Below, piece after piece: positions 16,626-25,032 of a stretch of DNA of 64,000 nucleotides (position 1 is the first letter of the stretch; the number at the start of each line of letters is the position of its first letter). The notes beneath the pieces are model-generated. The model did no database searches and was not told the DNA's origin. It was given only the letters and a program-made list of their open reading frames with translations. The stretch covers positions 312,846-376,845 of the forward strand of contig JACOWW010000002.1 in NCBI GenBank assembly GCA_016176605.1, written 5' to 3'. The stretch is from Candidatus Saccharimonadota bacterium (GTDB taxonomy: Bacteria; Patescibacteriota; Saccharimonadia; Saccharimonadales; UBA10212). Both the position numbers and the translations under genes were made by a program.

Positions 16626-16913
16626 ATGCCTCTCCAGGCATCGCCATGCCGGGCGAGAATGGACGGTCATGAGCCGCGTGCTGTCCACTACGTTCTCACG
16701 ACTGTGGACGCACCGCCCATCACTCCCGACGATCTCCAGGTTCTACGGAGTTCGCCGAGCGTGCAGCTGGCGGAAGCAGAAGGCGATAATTTCGGCGGCC
16801 ACTTCGGCGTCAAGGTTGTCGTCTCAGAAAGGCGATTGCTAGGGGAAGTTCACGAATTCGTGGTTGACGTCTTGAGCCGCCGTTCGCGGCGATTTGAGTC
16901 TGTCATCCACTGA
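16626..16913 (+). CDS. Small GC-rich gene of unknown function
   Basis: The 95-residue protein begins MPLQASPCRARMDGHEPRAV; an internal ATG at MDGHEP is an alternative start. No domain is recognised. The second half has alternating hydrophobic sequence (FGVKVVVSERRLLGEVHEFVVDVLSRRS) consistent with a small alpha/beta fold. A very strong purine-rich Shine-Dalgarno (GGAGGGAGGAGGAG) precedes the ATG, and two strong stem-loops follow. Base composition is clearly more GC-rich than the neighbours. A frame at 16564 overlaps but lacks a ribosome site and is rejected. Confidence 0.6.
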   Translation: MPLQASPCRARMDGHEPRAVHYVLTTVDAPPITPDDLQVLRSSPSVQLAEAEGDNFGGHFGVKVVVSERRLLGEVHEFVVDVLSRRSRRFESVIH

Positions 16914-16940
16914 GAGCCTCGCGCCTCGCAAGAGGCTCTC
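16912..16940 (+). terminator. Stem-loop at the cassette stop codon
   Basis: GAGAGCCTC and GAGGCTCTC form a perfect 9-bp stem that starts within the stop codon of the small GC-rich gene. Confidence 0.65.
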
Positions 16941-16962
16941 CCGCTCACAGCATCACCCTCCC

Positions 16963-16999
16963 GGAGGAGCCAGCACCAGCATTTTTGGCTGGCTCCTCC
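16963..16999 (+). terminator. Second strong stem-loop after the cassette
   Basis: GGAGGAGCCAGC and GCTGGCTCCTCC form a perfect 12-bp stem around a 13-nt loop containing TTTTT. With the preceding stem-loop this gives a tandem terminator. The rest of 16914-17086 holds nothing else recognisable. Confidence 0.7.
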
Positions 17000-17086
17000 C
17001 ACGGCACTAAAAAATTGTCAAGGAATTTTCTTGGCTTGGCCGCTATTATTGGCGCCTACTGCTCTGCTCTTTCCCAAAGACCTTGA

Positions 17087-17977
17087 TTAGTCAAGCTTTT
17101 TGGGAAGGATCAATAAATCATCTAGCGTTTTTGCCTTGAGGCAGATTTTTAACATTTTCTGAGCGCGGGGTATGTTGTATTGCTCCGCCCCTGGATCGTA
17201 ATCGACTTCCCAATGCAGCGCAATACCCCGTACGATCATTGTCCCTAGCAGCGGCTGGAAAACTATTTCTTCAGAAATCTCACTTTTGGCCAAGAAAGTT
17301 TTTAGTAACAGGTTAGAGAATTCCTTTTGGCCACGGATCCAGAACTTCACAAAATTATTACCAAGATCAAAAAACCGCGGCCACTGGTTGCTCAAATGCT
17401 CAGAATCAACAAGAATATACGAATCTTGTTCTTTTTGGTCTTTGAAAACATGGTCAGGTTTTATATCTGCATCTTGCAAAGCAGGAACCAGGCTGCCGTG
17501 AATTTTATCAAATAACTTTTTGGCTTCAGCTAACGTGCTTTTTTGTCCGGTGCTTAAGTTATCAGGAAGCCTTTCTTGCATCCGATTGGCAAGGCCTGTT
17601 TTTATGAAAATCTGGCGGAAGCCTTTATCATCTACCGGTTCATTATCGAAAGCAATAAAGAAATCAGCCATAACTCCGGCAATAAAATCCTTTTCCTTAT
17701 CTAAACAGTCGCCTAAGGGCTGGCCATCGATCCATTCGGTAATAAGCCATTCGCCTTCCTGCTTGCAGATTTCTGGTGCCCGAAATTTAATGACGTCAGA
17801 TTTTGTGCCTAGTTTATTAACGACTTCGGAGTTTCTTGGCACGCAAGCAAGCAGTTGCGCCGGCTTATCGGCCTTGGCCTTTTTGGCGAAGACTTTTTGT
17901 CCTTCGAATTCCGCCTCATAAGCATCAAATCGATCTGTCGCCTGAATAGTCTTAATAATTTTTAGACCTGGGAGCAT
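17087..17977 (-). CDS. Kinase-fold (APH/protein-kinase-like) protein
   Basis: The 296-residue soluble protein has a degenerate kinase-like pattern. A lysine in EGQKVFAKKA (about 30) is followed by a hinge-like LITEWIDGQPLGD (about 80). DADIKPDHVF (about 170) stands where aminoglycoside phosphotransferases have HGD-x-x-x-x-N, and YILVDSEHL stands where the DFE/DFG metal-binding Asp is expected. It probably phosphorylates a small molecule or is a pseudokinase; the substrate is unknown. TAAAAT lies exactly 6 nt before the ATG (leaderless type). A TTGACTAATCAAG dyad overlaps the 3' end and may terminate. Confidence 0.6.
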   Translation of the reverse strand: MLPGLKIIKTIQATDRFDAYEAEFEGQKVFAKKAKADKPAQLLACVPRNSEVVNKLGTKSDVIKFRAPEICKQEGEWLITEWIDGQPLGDCLDKEKDFIAGVMADFFIAFDNEPVDDKGFRQIFIKTGLANRMQERLPDNLSTGQKSTLAEAKKLFDKIHGSLVPALQDADIKPDHVFKDQKEQDSYILVDSEHLSNQWPRFFDLGNNFVKFWIRGQKEFSNLLLKTFLAKSEISEEIVFQPLLGTMIVRGIALHWEVDYDPGAEQYNIPRAQKMLKICLKAKTLDDLLILPKKLD

Positions 17978-18038
17978 GAGATCATTTTAACTCATGAGTG
18001 AGCACGTTACCGTAAACAGGCTTGGCCGATGCTATTTC

Positions 18039-18053
18039 CAGGGTTGAACCCTG
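18039..18053. terminator. Small hairpin in the kinase-like/uvrB interval
   Basis: CAGGGTT and AACCCTG pair around one base. It lies upstream of the kinase-like gene and downstream of uvrB, next to a dispersed palindromic element, and may be part of the uvrB terminator region. Confidence 0.35.
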
Positions 18054-18114
18054 TAAATGGGGAAATTGTGTTATAGTTTGCTTTTTATTTCGGCAATCAG
18101 GTCCCGCAGGCTTG

Positions 18115-18181
18115 CCCCGCCTAAAATCCTGAGCGGAATAGTCTGTAATCAGATTATGGAGCATCAAGATTTTGTGCGGGG
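18115..18181. repeat. 70-bp palindromic dispersed element, copy 2
   Basis: The 67-bp unit is inverted relative to copies 1 and 4, with ends CCCCGCC and TGCGGGG and arms TAAAATCCTGAGCGG and its near complement. The centre AGTCTGTAATCAGATTATGG matches the centre of copy 1 in reverse complement. It sits 7 bp from the uvrB stop. Confidence 0.85.
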
Positions 18182-18187
18182 TCGGCG

Positions 18188-20146
18188 CTACAACTTCGAT
18201 TTGACTTCAGATATCAGATCTCTTAATTCCGCTGCTTTTTCAAATTCCAAATTTGCTGCTGCCAGATTCATCTGACCTGTCAGATCACGAATAAGGTGCT
18301 GGTATTCATCTTTGGGAATTTTGCGCAAATCCAGCTTGGGCTTCTCATCTTTCGCCGCCCGCGGCAGCATTTCACTAACCTCGCGGCTAATACTCGTTGG
18401 CGTTATTCCGTGTTTCGTATTGTAAGCCTTCTGGATTTTGCGCCGGCGATTAGTTTCAGAAATGGCCCGCCGCATGCTGCCAGTGGTGATGTCGGCGTAC
18501 ATCAATACCCGGCCTTGCTCGTGGCGGGCTGCCCGGCCAACAGTTTGGATTAATGCCTGTTCACTGCGCAAAAAACCTTCCTTGTCGGCATCTAAAATCG
18601 CCACCAGGCTGACTTCCGGCAGGTCTAATCCTTCACGTAAAAGATTGATGCCGACCAGCACGTCGTAAACGCCCAGCCGCAGGTCGCGCAGGATATCGGT
18701 ACGCTCCAAGGTCTCAATTTCGCTGTGGATATAGGCCACCTTCATATTTAGCTCCTGCAGATATTCAGCCAGGTCCTCGGACATGCGCTTAGTCAAAGTT
18801 GTTACCAGGACTCTCTGACCTTTGCCGACAGTGGCCCGAATTTCAGCGATCAGATTGTCGATTTGGCCCTCAATTGGCCGCACCTCTACTGCTGGATCCA
18901 ACAAGCCAGTTGGCCTAATAACCTGCTGGACTGGTTCGGGACTTCTGTTAAGTTCATACTCTGCAGGCGTTGCCGAAACGTAAATGACCTGGTTCATATG
19001 TTTTTCGAACTCAATGAAAGTCAGCGGCCGGTTATCTAGAGCTGACGGCAAACGGAAGCCGTGTTCCACCAAAACTTCCTTGCGCGCCCGGTCGCCGTTA
19101 TACATACCGCGCACTTGGGGAATGGTCATATGCGATTCATCAATGAACATCAGATAGTCATCGGGGAAGTAGTCCATTAGCGTGGCCGGCTGTTCGCCTT
19201 CTTCGCGGTTTGTTAAATACCGGCTATAGTTTTCGATTCCCTTCACAAAGCCGGTTTGTTCTAGCATTTCCAGATCAAATTTAACACGCTGTTCCAATCG
19301 CTGGGCTTCCAGTAGTTTTCCTACTTTTTTAAACCAAGCCAGCCGCTCGTCAGCTTCGACCCTGATTTTTTCAAGTGCCGCTTTGAGCTTAGCTTCGGGG
19401 GTCACATAGTGACTGCCCGGAAAAATACTTAACATGTTAAGGGTTTTTTCAATCTCGCCGGTTAGCGGGTTTATTTGCGTCATACGTTCGACTTCGTCGC
19501 CAAAAAATTCTATGCGGTAAGCCGTTTCTTCGCCGGCTGGAAAAATATCTACTACATCACCCCTGACCCTAAAAGTGCTGCGCTGAAAGTCCATATCATT
19601 GCGCCGGTACTGTATATCTGTTAGGCGACGCAGTAGTTTATTGCGTACCAGCCGTTCACCTTTCTTCAGCTTGACGGTCATGCCGGCGTAATCCTCCACT
19701 GAACCGATGCCGTAAATACAAGAAACGCTGGCGACGATAATTACGTCTCGGCGGGATAGTAACGCTGCGGTGGCGGCATGGCGCAAACGTTCGATTTCTT
19801 GGTTAATATCGCTGTCCTTTTCAATGTAGGTATCAGTGCGCGGCATATAGGCTTCCGGCTGATAGTAATCAAAGTAGCTGACAAAATAATGCACCGCGGC
19901 ATCCGGAAAAAATAGCCGGAATTCGTTATAAAGCTGTGCGGCCAGAGTTTTGTTGTGGCTTAAAACTAATGTCGGCTTTTGGGTGTTAGCAATAACATTA
20001 GCCATTGTAAAAGTCTTGCCGCTACCGGTCACGCCGAGCAAAGACTGATGGTTGAGCTTTTGCTCGACACCTTCCGTCAATTGGCTAATCGCCGACGGCT
20101 GATCGCCCGTCGGCTTATAATCACTCCTCAGCTTAAACTTGGGCAT
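18188..20146 (-). CDS. uvrB: Excinuclease ABC subunit B
   Basis: UvrB is the damage-verifying helicase of nucleotide excision repair. 652 residues. Walker [16 protein letters not shown] is near residue 40, the beta-hairpin region [21 protein letters not shown] near 93, DEXX-box IDESH near 335, helicase motif [31 protein letters not shown], and a C-terminal UVR motif ([22 protein letters not shown]). TAAAAT lies exactly 6 nt before the ATG, suggesting a leaderless mRNA. A perfect 26-bp palindrome is centred about 65 bp upstream. Confidence 0.97.
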   Translation of the reverse strand: MPKFKLRSDYKPTGDQPSAISQLTEGVEQKLNHQSLLGVTGSGKTFTMANVIANTQKPTLVLSHNKTLAAQLYNEFRLFFPDAAVHYFVSYFDYYQPEAYMPRTDTYIEKDSDINQEIERLRHAATAALLSRRDVIIVASVSCIYGIGSVEDYAGMTVKLKKGERLVRNKLLRRLTDIQYRRNDMDFQRSTFRVRGDVVDIFPAGEETAYRIEFFGDEVERMTQINPLTGEIEKTLNMLSIFPGSHYVTPEAKLKAALEKIRVEADERLAWFKKVGKLLEAQRLEQRVKFDLEMLEQTGFVKGIENYSRYLTNREEGEQPATLMDYFPDDYLMFIDESHMTIPQVRGMYNGDRARKEVLVEHGFRLPSALDNRPLTFIEFEKHMNQVIYVSATPAEYELNRSPEPVQQVIRPTGLLDPAVEVRPIEGQIDNLIAEIRATVGKGQRVLVTTLTKRMSEDLAEYLQELNMKVAYIHSEIETLERTDILRDLRLGVYDVLVGINLLREGLDLPEVSLVAILDADKEGFLRSEQALIQTVGRAARHEQGRVLMYADITTGSMRRAISETNRRRKIQKAYNTKHGITPTSISREVSEMLPRAAKDEKPKLDLRKIPKDEYQHLIRDLTGQMNLAAANLEFEKAAELRDLISEVKSKL

Positions 20147-20198
20147 CCTTTAATTTTAACAATTTAGCGCTTTTACTGCTGGTCTCAAAGTTGTCTTC

Positions 20199-20224
20199 TT
20201 CTTATGTTCTGCAGAACATAAGAA
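20199..20224. promoter_or_regulatory. Perfect 26-bp palindrome upstream of uvrB
   Basis: The sequence reads the same on both strands, with half-site TTCTTATGTTCTG and centre CTGCAG. It lies between the LOG gene stop and the uvrB start. It may be an operator for a damage-response repressor or a terminator hairpin of the upstream gene; there is no long T-run, which favours an operator. Confidence 0.5.
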
Positions 20225-20239
20225 TATTGTGGAAAATAC

Positions 20240-20815
20240 TTACTGGTAAATATTGCGGTAGTGGGCGTGGAGTTTGTCGAGCAGGCGCGTTAATTTAGCA
20301 ATTAGCTCGTCTGGGTCTTCTTCAAAAATTACTAATTCCGGTTTGGCATTAGGCAGAAGTTTCAATAGTTCCTCGATCTGGGCGCTGATGCCGCCGGCGC
20401 CTTCCAAAATACCGATCGGCGTGTGAGTTTCGGCGGCAATCGTAAATTCATGCAAAGTTCCCAGGCGTCCACCAATAGTAATAACAGCATCGGCCGAATT
20501 TATCAGCAGGGCGTCGCGGCCACCATAATGCAGGCCGGTGTACAAGATAGCATCATAGTCTTCGGTTGGTAACCGATATTTTAAAACATGTTCCACTTTA
20601 GTCGCCGCCGGGCTTATACCCAGGCTCATTTTGCCGCCGGCTCTTTTATACCCTTGAGCGGCATAATTGGGCAAGCCGGTGGTCGCACCCGTCATAAGAG
20701 CATGACCGGCTTTGGCAACCGCCGCTCCAACCTCGGCGGCCAACTTATGCCCCGCTTCGACACTTTTACCCTTAGCTGCCCCCGATACGCAAATCTGATA
20801 CTTAGAGCTTCCCAC
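20240..20815 (-). CDS. LOG/TIGR00725-type Rossmann-fold protein
   Basis: The 191-residue protein resembles the SLOG superfamily (lysine-decarboxylase-like/LOG), whose members bind nucleotides; LOG enzymes release cytokinin-type bases from nucleoside monophosphates. The N-terminal ICVSGAAKG is a nucleotide-binding turn, and GGRLGTLHEF (about 123) matches the GGxGTxxE motif. It is closest to TIGR00725, an uncharacterised bacterial family. It follows an unknown gene by 10 bp and ends a possible operon with a sugar kinase. Confidence 0.78.
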   Translation of the reverse strand: MGSSKYQICVSGAAKGKSVEAGHKLAAEVGAAVAKAGHALMTGATTGLPNYAAQGYKRAGGKMSLGISPAATKVEHVLKYRLPTEDYDAILYTGLHYGGRDALLINSADAVITIGGRLGTLHEFTIAAETHTPIGILEGAGGISAQIEELLKLLPNAKPELVIFEEDPDELIAKLTRLLDKLHAHYRNIYQ

Positions 20816-20825
20816 TACTTGGCTC

Positions 20826-21863
20826 CTAAGCCCTCACCATGTCCTCGGCTAGTTGGGCCACTGTAGGTACTTTTAGTTTAGAGGTCTTATTGTCAATCTG
20901 CGCTTCAACCTGTGGCAAAATTTCGTCACCAAGATTAGCGTAACGTGCTAAAAGTTCGGCCCACAGCGACTTAGTGCCGCGATGGAAGACCGCTGCCGGA
21001 TAATCGTAGCTACGCAAATGGTTGATGGCTACATCGTGCAGATTGAATGAAACCGGCCTGTTGCCATGAAGCGATAAAACTTGGCCGGCGTCCGCCCACC
21101 AGTTAAGCAGTGGATGGGCATGGGCTATGGTTTTCGGCCCCGCCTTTACTCCAAGCTTATTTAATCCCCGCAGCAGGCTAATAATCAAGTACAAGCCCGA
21201 GGCGTTTTTCAACCTTTTGTCCGGCCAAATAGCCACTGTACCACCCAGCTTACTGACCGCCACGTCTTCGGGCGGGCTGCTACTTTGCATCTTCTCAAGA
21301 GCCAAAAAAATCACTGGCCTTTGTTCATAACCAGCTACGCTCAACCGCTTGGCGTGACAAACGAACGATTTTTGCCACGCGGCCGACTCGAAGTACTGGG
21401 TGCAAAGCAAGACTTTAGCCAGGTTTTCGCGCTTGAGCAAGGATTCCAGCGAGCGATAATGCAGCCGCGCCATAGTTTTTTTGGGAGGCAAGGCGCGCAA
21501 TAATTCTTTAGCCGGCACATTTTTCAAAACCCAGACTTCATCATTGCCATGCACCTGTCGGACGAATTGCAAGGCCCGATCTATCCGTTGCTCCAGGCTC
21601 ATATCAGGTGATATTCCAATCGCTCTATCAATCTGTTTAGCATTACGGTCGAATCTGGCGCCTAAAGCATGGTATAGTTCCCTACCGGTCGTATCGCGCG
21701 GATCTAATCCGAGATCGGCCATTTTTTGTTGTGCTAATTGATTAATTTCCGCCAGCAGGCGCACATCGGCACTAGGATTGCCAAATTTATCTTCCATATC
21801 AGTAATGAACTGTGCGACTTCTTTTTCGGCTTTGCCAACTAATTTTGCTAAGTGCGCGGACAT
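20826..21863 (-). CDS. Protein of unknown function downstream of a sugar kinase
   Basis: The 345-residue soluble protein has no motif I recognise. The N-terminal 100 residues look helical and charged. The middle contains HYRSLESLLKRENLAKVLLCTQYFESAAWQKSF and short Gly-rich turns that could belong to an alpha/beta domain. Its ATG lies directly after the sugar kinase stop, so it is probably translationally coupled and co-expressed. No function is assigned. Confidence 0.65.
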   Translation of the reverse strand: MSAHLAKLVGKAEKEVAQFITDMEDKFGNPSADVRLLAEINQLAQQKMADLGLDPRDTTGRELYHALGARFDRNAKQIDRAIGISPDMSLEQRIDRALQFVRQVHGNDEVWVLKNVPAKELLRALPPKKTMARLHYRSLESLLKRENLAKVLLCTQYFESAAWQKSFVCHAKRLSVAGYEQRPVIFLALEKMQSSSPPEDVAVSKLGGTVAIWPDKRLKNASGLYLIISLLRGLNKLGVKAGPKTIAHAHPLLNWWADAGQVLSLHGNRPVSFNLHDVAINHLRSYDYPAAVFHRGTKSLWAELLARYANLGDEILPQVEAQIDNKTSKLKVPTVAQLAEDMVRA

Positions 21864-22874
21864 CTAGCTGAGCCTTTCCGGATGGTACGAATGAGGCGCC
21901 GTATGTAGATATTGTTCGATCTGATGGACGTTGAGTAGACCGGCCTGGGCGCCAACCTTTTGGACAACGCTCATGGCGTTAATAGGCGCCCAAAGCAGTG
22001 CTGCTTGGATGTCTGCGCCGCGCGCAATTGCCGCCACAAAAGTCGCGCTAAAGGCATCGCCGGCCCCAGTGCGTTCATACGGCGGCTTGGGATCCGGGTA
22101 AATAGGCATTTTGTAACGGCTTTGGCCGTCGCTGGCATAGGCGCCCTTGGGCCCATCACTAATTACGACAATCTTCGGCCCCAATTCGTGTAACTTATCA
22201 AATAAATTGTTGACGTCTTCACTTTTAGCGCCGGAAATTTTGGCGGCTTCTTCGCGATTGACAGCCAAAATTTCGGCGCATTGGTAGATTTTTTTCAGCC
22301 GGCCTATGCCGGCTTTTATCTGAAAAGTACCGGGCTGGAAAGCCAACTTGACGCTGGGGTGGCTCTCCAGCCAAGCTGTCAGTTCGTCGTGATATTCAAG
22401 TGCGTTTTTAGAAACCGAGCTAAAATAAATCCATTTGGGAATATCAATTATCCGAAAGCGGGGCCAGTGGTAGGCGTATTCTTCGTGTTTGATTAAAATC
22501 GTCCGGTCGCTTTTATACCAGAGCACGTAATGATAATTGCTTTTTTTACCTCTATTAATGTGTACGAAGCGGGTATCGACCTCTTTTTCCTCTAGTGAGT
22601 CAATCATTTCTCGGCCCCAACTATCCGAACCGACATTAGACACTAAGCCCGATTCAAGGCCCAGCTTGGCAAATGCTACGGCGGCGTTGCCGGCGTTGCC
22701 CACGCCGGCAACTATCTCTGAAAAGTCATAAGGGATTTTTGTGCCAAATGGAACTGATAAGTCCGGCTGCCCATCCTTGCCGTACTCTATTTTTTGTTGG
22801 TCGTCTAGCAGTTTAATGAACGCATCTGTTACGACATCGCCCACCGCCAGTACATCGAGCTGTTTTTGACTCAT
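21864..22874 (-). CDS. PfkB-family (ribokinase-like) carbohydrate kinase
   Basis: The 336-residue protein from ATG 22874 (MSQKQLDVLAVGDVVTDAF) is a PfkB-family kinase that phosphorylates a sugar or nucleoside with ATP. The N-terminal signature GVGNAGNAAVAFAKLGLESGLVSNVG is complete. The C-terminal signature ERTGAGDAFSATFVAAI supplies the anion hole and catalytic Asp. The upstream 31 codons in the same frame contain hairpins and are not counted. Its place beside fba and transketolase suggests a fructose phosphate or pentose substrate, but this is inference. Confidence 0.88.
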   Translation of the reverse strand: MSQKQLDVLAVGDVVTDAFIKLLDDQQKIEYGKDGQPDLSVPFGTKIPYDFSEIVAGVGNAGNAAVAFAKLGLESGLVSNVGSDSWGREMIDSLEEKEVDTRFVHINRGKKSNYHYVLWYKSDRTILIKHEEYAYHWPRFRIIDIPKWIYFSSVSKNALEYHDELTAWLESHPSVKLAFQPGTFQIKAGIGRLKKIYQCAEILAVNREEAAKISGAKSEDVNNLFDKLHELGPKIVVISDGPKGAYASDGQSRYKMPIYPDPKPPYERTGAGDAFSATFVAAIARGADIQAALLWAPINAMSVVQKVGAQAGLLNVHQIEQYLHTAPHSYHPERLS

Positions 22875-22920
22875 ACTTCTTGCGGCTATTTTAGCATAAC
22901 CACGACAGTTAAACCCTTCG

Positions 22921-22943
22921 TGTGATAGGTTGGACCTATCACA
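22921..22943. promoter_or_regulatory. Palindrome upstream of the sugar kinase, copy 1
   Basis: Perfect 10-bp arms TGTGATAGGT/ACCTATCACA around TGG. It lies 47 nt upstream of the kinase start. A diverged second copy lies 45 bp further on. Either an operator or a hairpin following fba. Confidence 0.5.
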
Positions 22944-22985
22944 GACAAAATTACGAACCGGGGACAAGAGTATAGCCGCCCTATT

Positions 22986-23008
22986 TGTGCTAGGTTGAAC
23001 CTATCACA
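22986..23008. promoter_or_regulatory. Palindrome upstream of the sugar kinase, copy 2
   Basis: GTG-C-TAGGT, TGA, ACCTA-T-CAC: the same core as copy 1 with one mismatched pair. The tandem arrangement upstream of one gene suggests operator sites. Confidence 0.45.
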
Positions 23009-23047
23009 CTTGTGCTTTGCCGACAGAGTTGAATCATTCGACTATGC

Positions 23048-23959
23048 TCATGGTTTGGCTCGCCCTGACGAGCCAAACATGTCGATTTTGGCTTCGACAA
23101 CTTTTTGGACTTCGTCTATAACTTTGGGCATTAGCTTAACCACGGCGTATTCACTTTTATTTTCGTCTAAGACTTTTTCCAGGGTTTGGCGATAAGCTAC
23201 ACGCATGTCACTATTAATATTTATTTTGTTAACGCCAATTTTTACAGCCTCCATAAAATAATGCCCGGCTGTGCCGCTGCCGCCATGAAGGCTAATATTG
23301 CAATTTATTGCCGTGCGGATTTGCTGCAGTAATTCTAGGTTTAAAATTTTTGGTACAGGGTATAGGCCGTGCAAATTACCGATTTGTGCAGCAAAAGTTT
23401 CTATGCCGGTCTTAGCCACAAAATCGGCGGCTTCTTCGGGTTCTGTCTCATATTTCTTAACTTCTTCATAATCGATATTTTCCGTATGAAGGTTCGACGA
23501 ACCTATGAAATACCGCTCTTCAGCCTCGACGATGGCGCCGGTTAATTTAGCTGCTTCAACGACCCTTTTAGTTTCGCTGATAATTTCTTCACGGGCTGCT
23601 TCGTGCTTAGCCTGGGAAATGTCTATGTGGATGCACTCAAAGCCGGCTTCAATACCGGCTACAGCATCTTCGACTGAGGGACTGTGGTCTAAATTAATGT
23701 AAATTTCGACGCCGTATTGGTACTTATAGTTGTCGACCATGTCGCGGACATTATCCAGGCCCATGGCGTCGACTTCGCCTTGGCTGACCTCGACTAGCAA
23801 TGGTGCTTTCTTAGCTACAGCCGCCCTTATGACAGCAATCAGCGTTTCCTGGTTATCGAGGTTAAACGCGCCTAAAGCAAAATGCTCTGCCCGCGCCCTG
23901 GCAAACGCCGCCCGGGCATCGGTGCAATTCTCCCTAATTTGCTGCAGTGTGAGTGGCAT
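23048..23959 (-). CDS. fba: Class II fructose-bisphosphate aldolase
   Basis: Cleaves fructose 1,6-bisphosphate to DHAP and GAP with a zinc-polarised mechanism. 303 residues. Zinc/active-site blocks are YINLDHSPSVEDAV (His near 88), CIHIDISQAKHEAAREEI and NISLHGGSGTAGHYF; the C-terminal GVNKININSDMRVAYRQTLE is typical. The start codon overlaps the stop of the transketolase C-half (TAATG), so the three genes form a coupled operon. The final codons form a stem (TTTGGCTCG with its complement), which may terminate transcription. Confidence 0.95.
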   Translation of the reverse strand: MPLTLQQIRENCTDARAAFARARAEHFALGAFNLDNQETLIAVIRAAVAKKAPLLVEVSQGEVDAMGLDNVRDMVDNYKYQYGVEIYINLDHSPSVEDAVAGIEAGFECIHIDISQAKHEAAREEIISETKRVVEAAKLTGAIVEAEERYFIGSSNLHTENIDYEEVKKYETEPEEAADFVAKTGIETFAAQIGNLHGLYPVPKILNLELLQQIRTAINCNISLHGGSGTAGHYFMEAVKIGVNKININSDMRVAYRQTLEKVLDENKSEYAVVKLMPKVIDEVQKVVEAKIDMFGSSGRAKP

Positions 23960-24939
23960 TAGTGTTTATGGTTAGTATGGTCGGTTAATAATTTTTGGGC
24001 AACTTTGGCGATAGCTTCGGCATCTAAACCAAAATACTTAATCAATTCATCAGGTTCGCCAGACTCACCAAAATGGTCCTTCACGCCAACCCTAGCCATT
24101 GATGTCGGCAGTTTTTCGCCCAGCAGTTCAGCCACCGCCCCGCCGAGCCCGCCGGCAATTTGTGCTTCTTCGGCGGTTATTACGTGGCGGGTCTTGGCGG
24201 CGCTATTCAATATCACTTCTTCGTCCAGCGGTTTTATAGTCGAAATATGGACTACTTCGACGCTTATGTACTTGTGGGCCAGTAGTTTGGCAGTTTCCAG
24301 CGCCTGATAGGTCATTGTTCCGGTTGCTACAATCGTCACATCCGTACCGGCCCTAAAGACATAACCTTTGCCTATTTCAAACGGCGTGTGCGGCGAGGTA
24401 AAAACCGGCGTTGCTTCGCGCGCCAGACGCATATAATTCGGCCGCTTGTCAGCGGCCATGGCCAGCGTGGCTTTTTGGGCCTCGACGCTGTCGCAGGGCG
24501 CGATGACGACCATATTAGGCAGCGCCCGCATCAGGGGGATGTCTTCCAGCATCTGGTGGGTAGCACCATCCGGGCCGACACTAACCCCGGCATGCGAGCC
24601 AATGATTTTTACCGGCCGGTCATTCAAGGCAATTGTAGTGCGGATTTGTTCCCAGTTGCGCCCGGGACTAAAGGCGGCATAGCTGGAAACGAACGGTATT
24701 TTACCCATGGCCGCCATACCAGCAGCGACTGTTACCAGGTTTTGTTCGGCCACACCGACTTGTACGAACCTCTCAGGAAATTCTTCGGCGAATAGATGCA
24801 TCTGAGTTGATTCTGTCAGGTCGGCGCAGAGAGCCACCACATTTTTATTGCGCTTGCCAGCTTCCAGCAACCCCATACCAAACCCCTTTCGCAGGGAATC
24901 CTTTTCGCTCCAATCATGCTTAAAGTGCATCTCAGGCAT
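23959..24939 (-). CDS. Transketolase, C-terminal subunit
   Basis: 326 residues. It carries the pyrimidine-binding domain and the C-terminal domain of transketolase, supplying the catalytic Glu to TPP bound by the other subunit. FVQVGVAEQNLVTVAAGMAAMGKIPFVSSYAAF is the transketolase/DXS hallmark, and the C-terminal domain begins near DVTIVATGTM. The enzyme is split into two genes, as in archaea and many CPR bacteria. ATG at 24939 has GGGAG upstream. It is followed without a gap by fba. Confidence 0.92.
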   Translation of the reverse strand: MPEMHFKHDWSEKDSLRKGFGMGLLEAGKRNKNVVALCADLTESTQMHLFAEEFPERFVQVGVAEQNLVTVAAGMAAMGKIPFVSSYAAFSPGRNWEQIRTTIALNDRPVKIIGSHAGVSVGPDGATHQMLEDIPLMRALPNMVVIAPCDSVEAQKATLAMAADKRPNYMRLAREATPVFTSPHTPFEIGKGYVFRAGTDVTIVATGTMTYQALETAKLLAHKYISVEVVHISTIKPLDEEVILNSAAKTRHVITAEEAQIAGGLGGAVAELLGEKLPTSMARVGVKDHFGESGEPDELIKYFGLDAEAIAKVAQKLLTDHTNHKH

Positions 24940-24957
24940 CGAAGGCTCCCTTCGATG

Positions 24958-25024
24958 GAGAAACTAGAAAATAGGAAATAGTAAATAGTCGAGCTAATTC
25001 CTGATTTCTAATTACTAATTGCTG
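24958..25024. repeat. Heptad array, AAATAGT/CTAATTA type, opposed arms
   Basis: Units AACTAGA, AAATAGG, AAATAGT, AAATAGT face CTAATTC, TCTAATT, ACTAATT. It lies between the two transketolase genes. Confidence 0.75.
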
Positions 25025-25032
25025 GGCGCGGT

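Noticed and set aside
16564..16842. 92-codon frame overlapping the small GC-rich gene
   Set aside because: It lacks a ribosome site, while the overlapping frame at 16626 has a very strong one and ends at tandem terminators.
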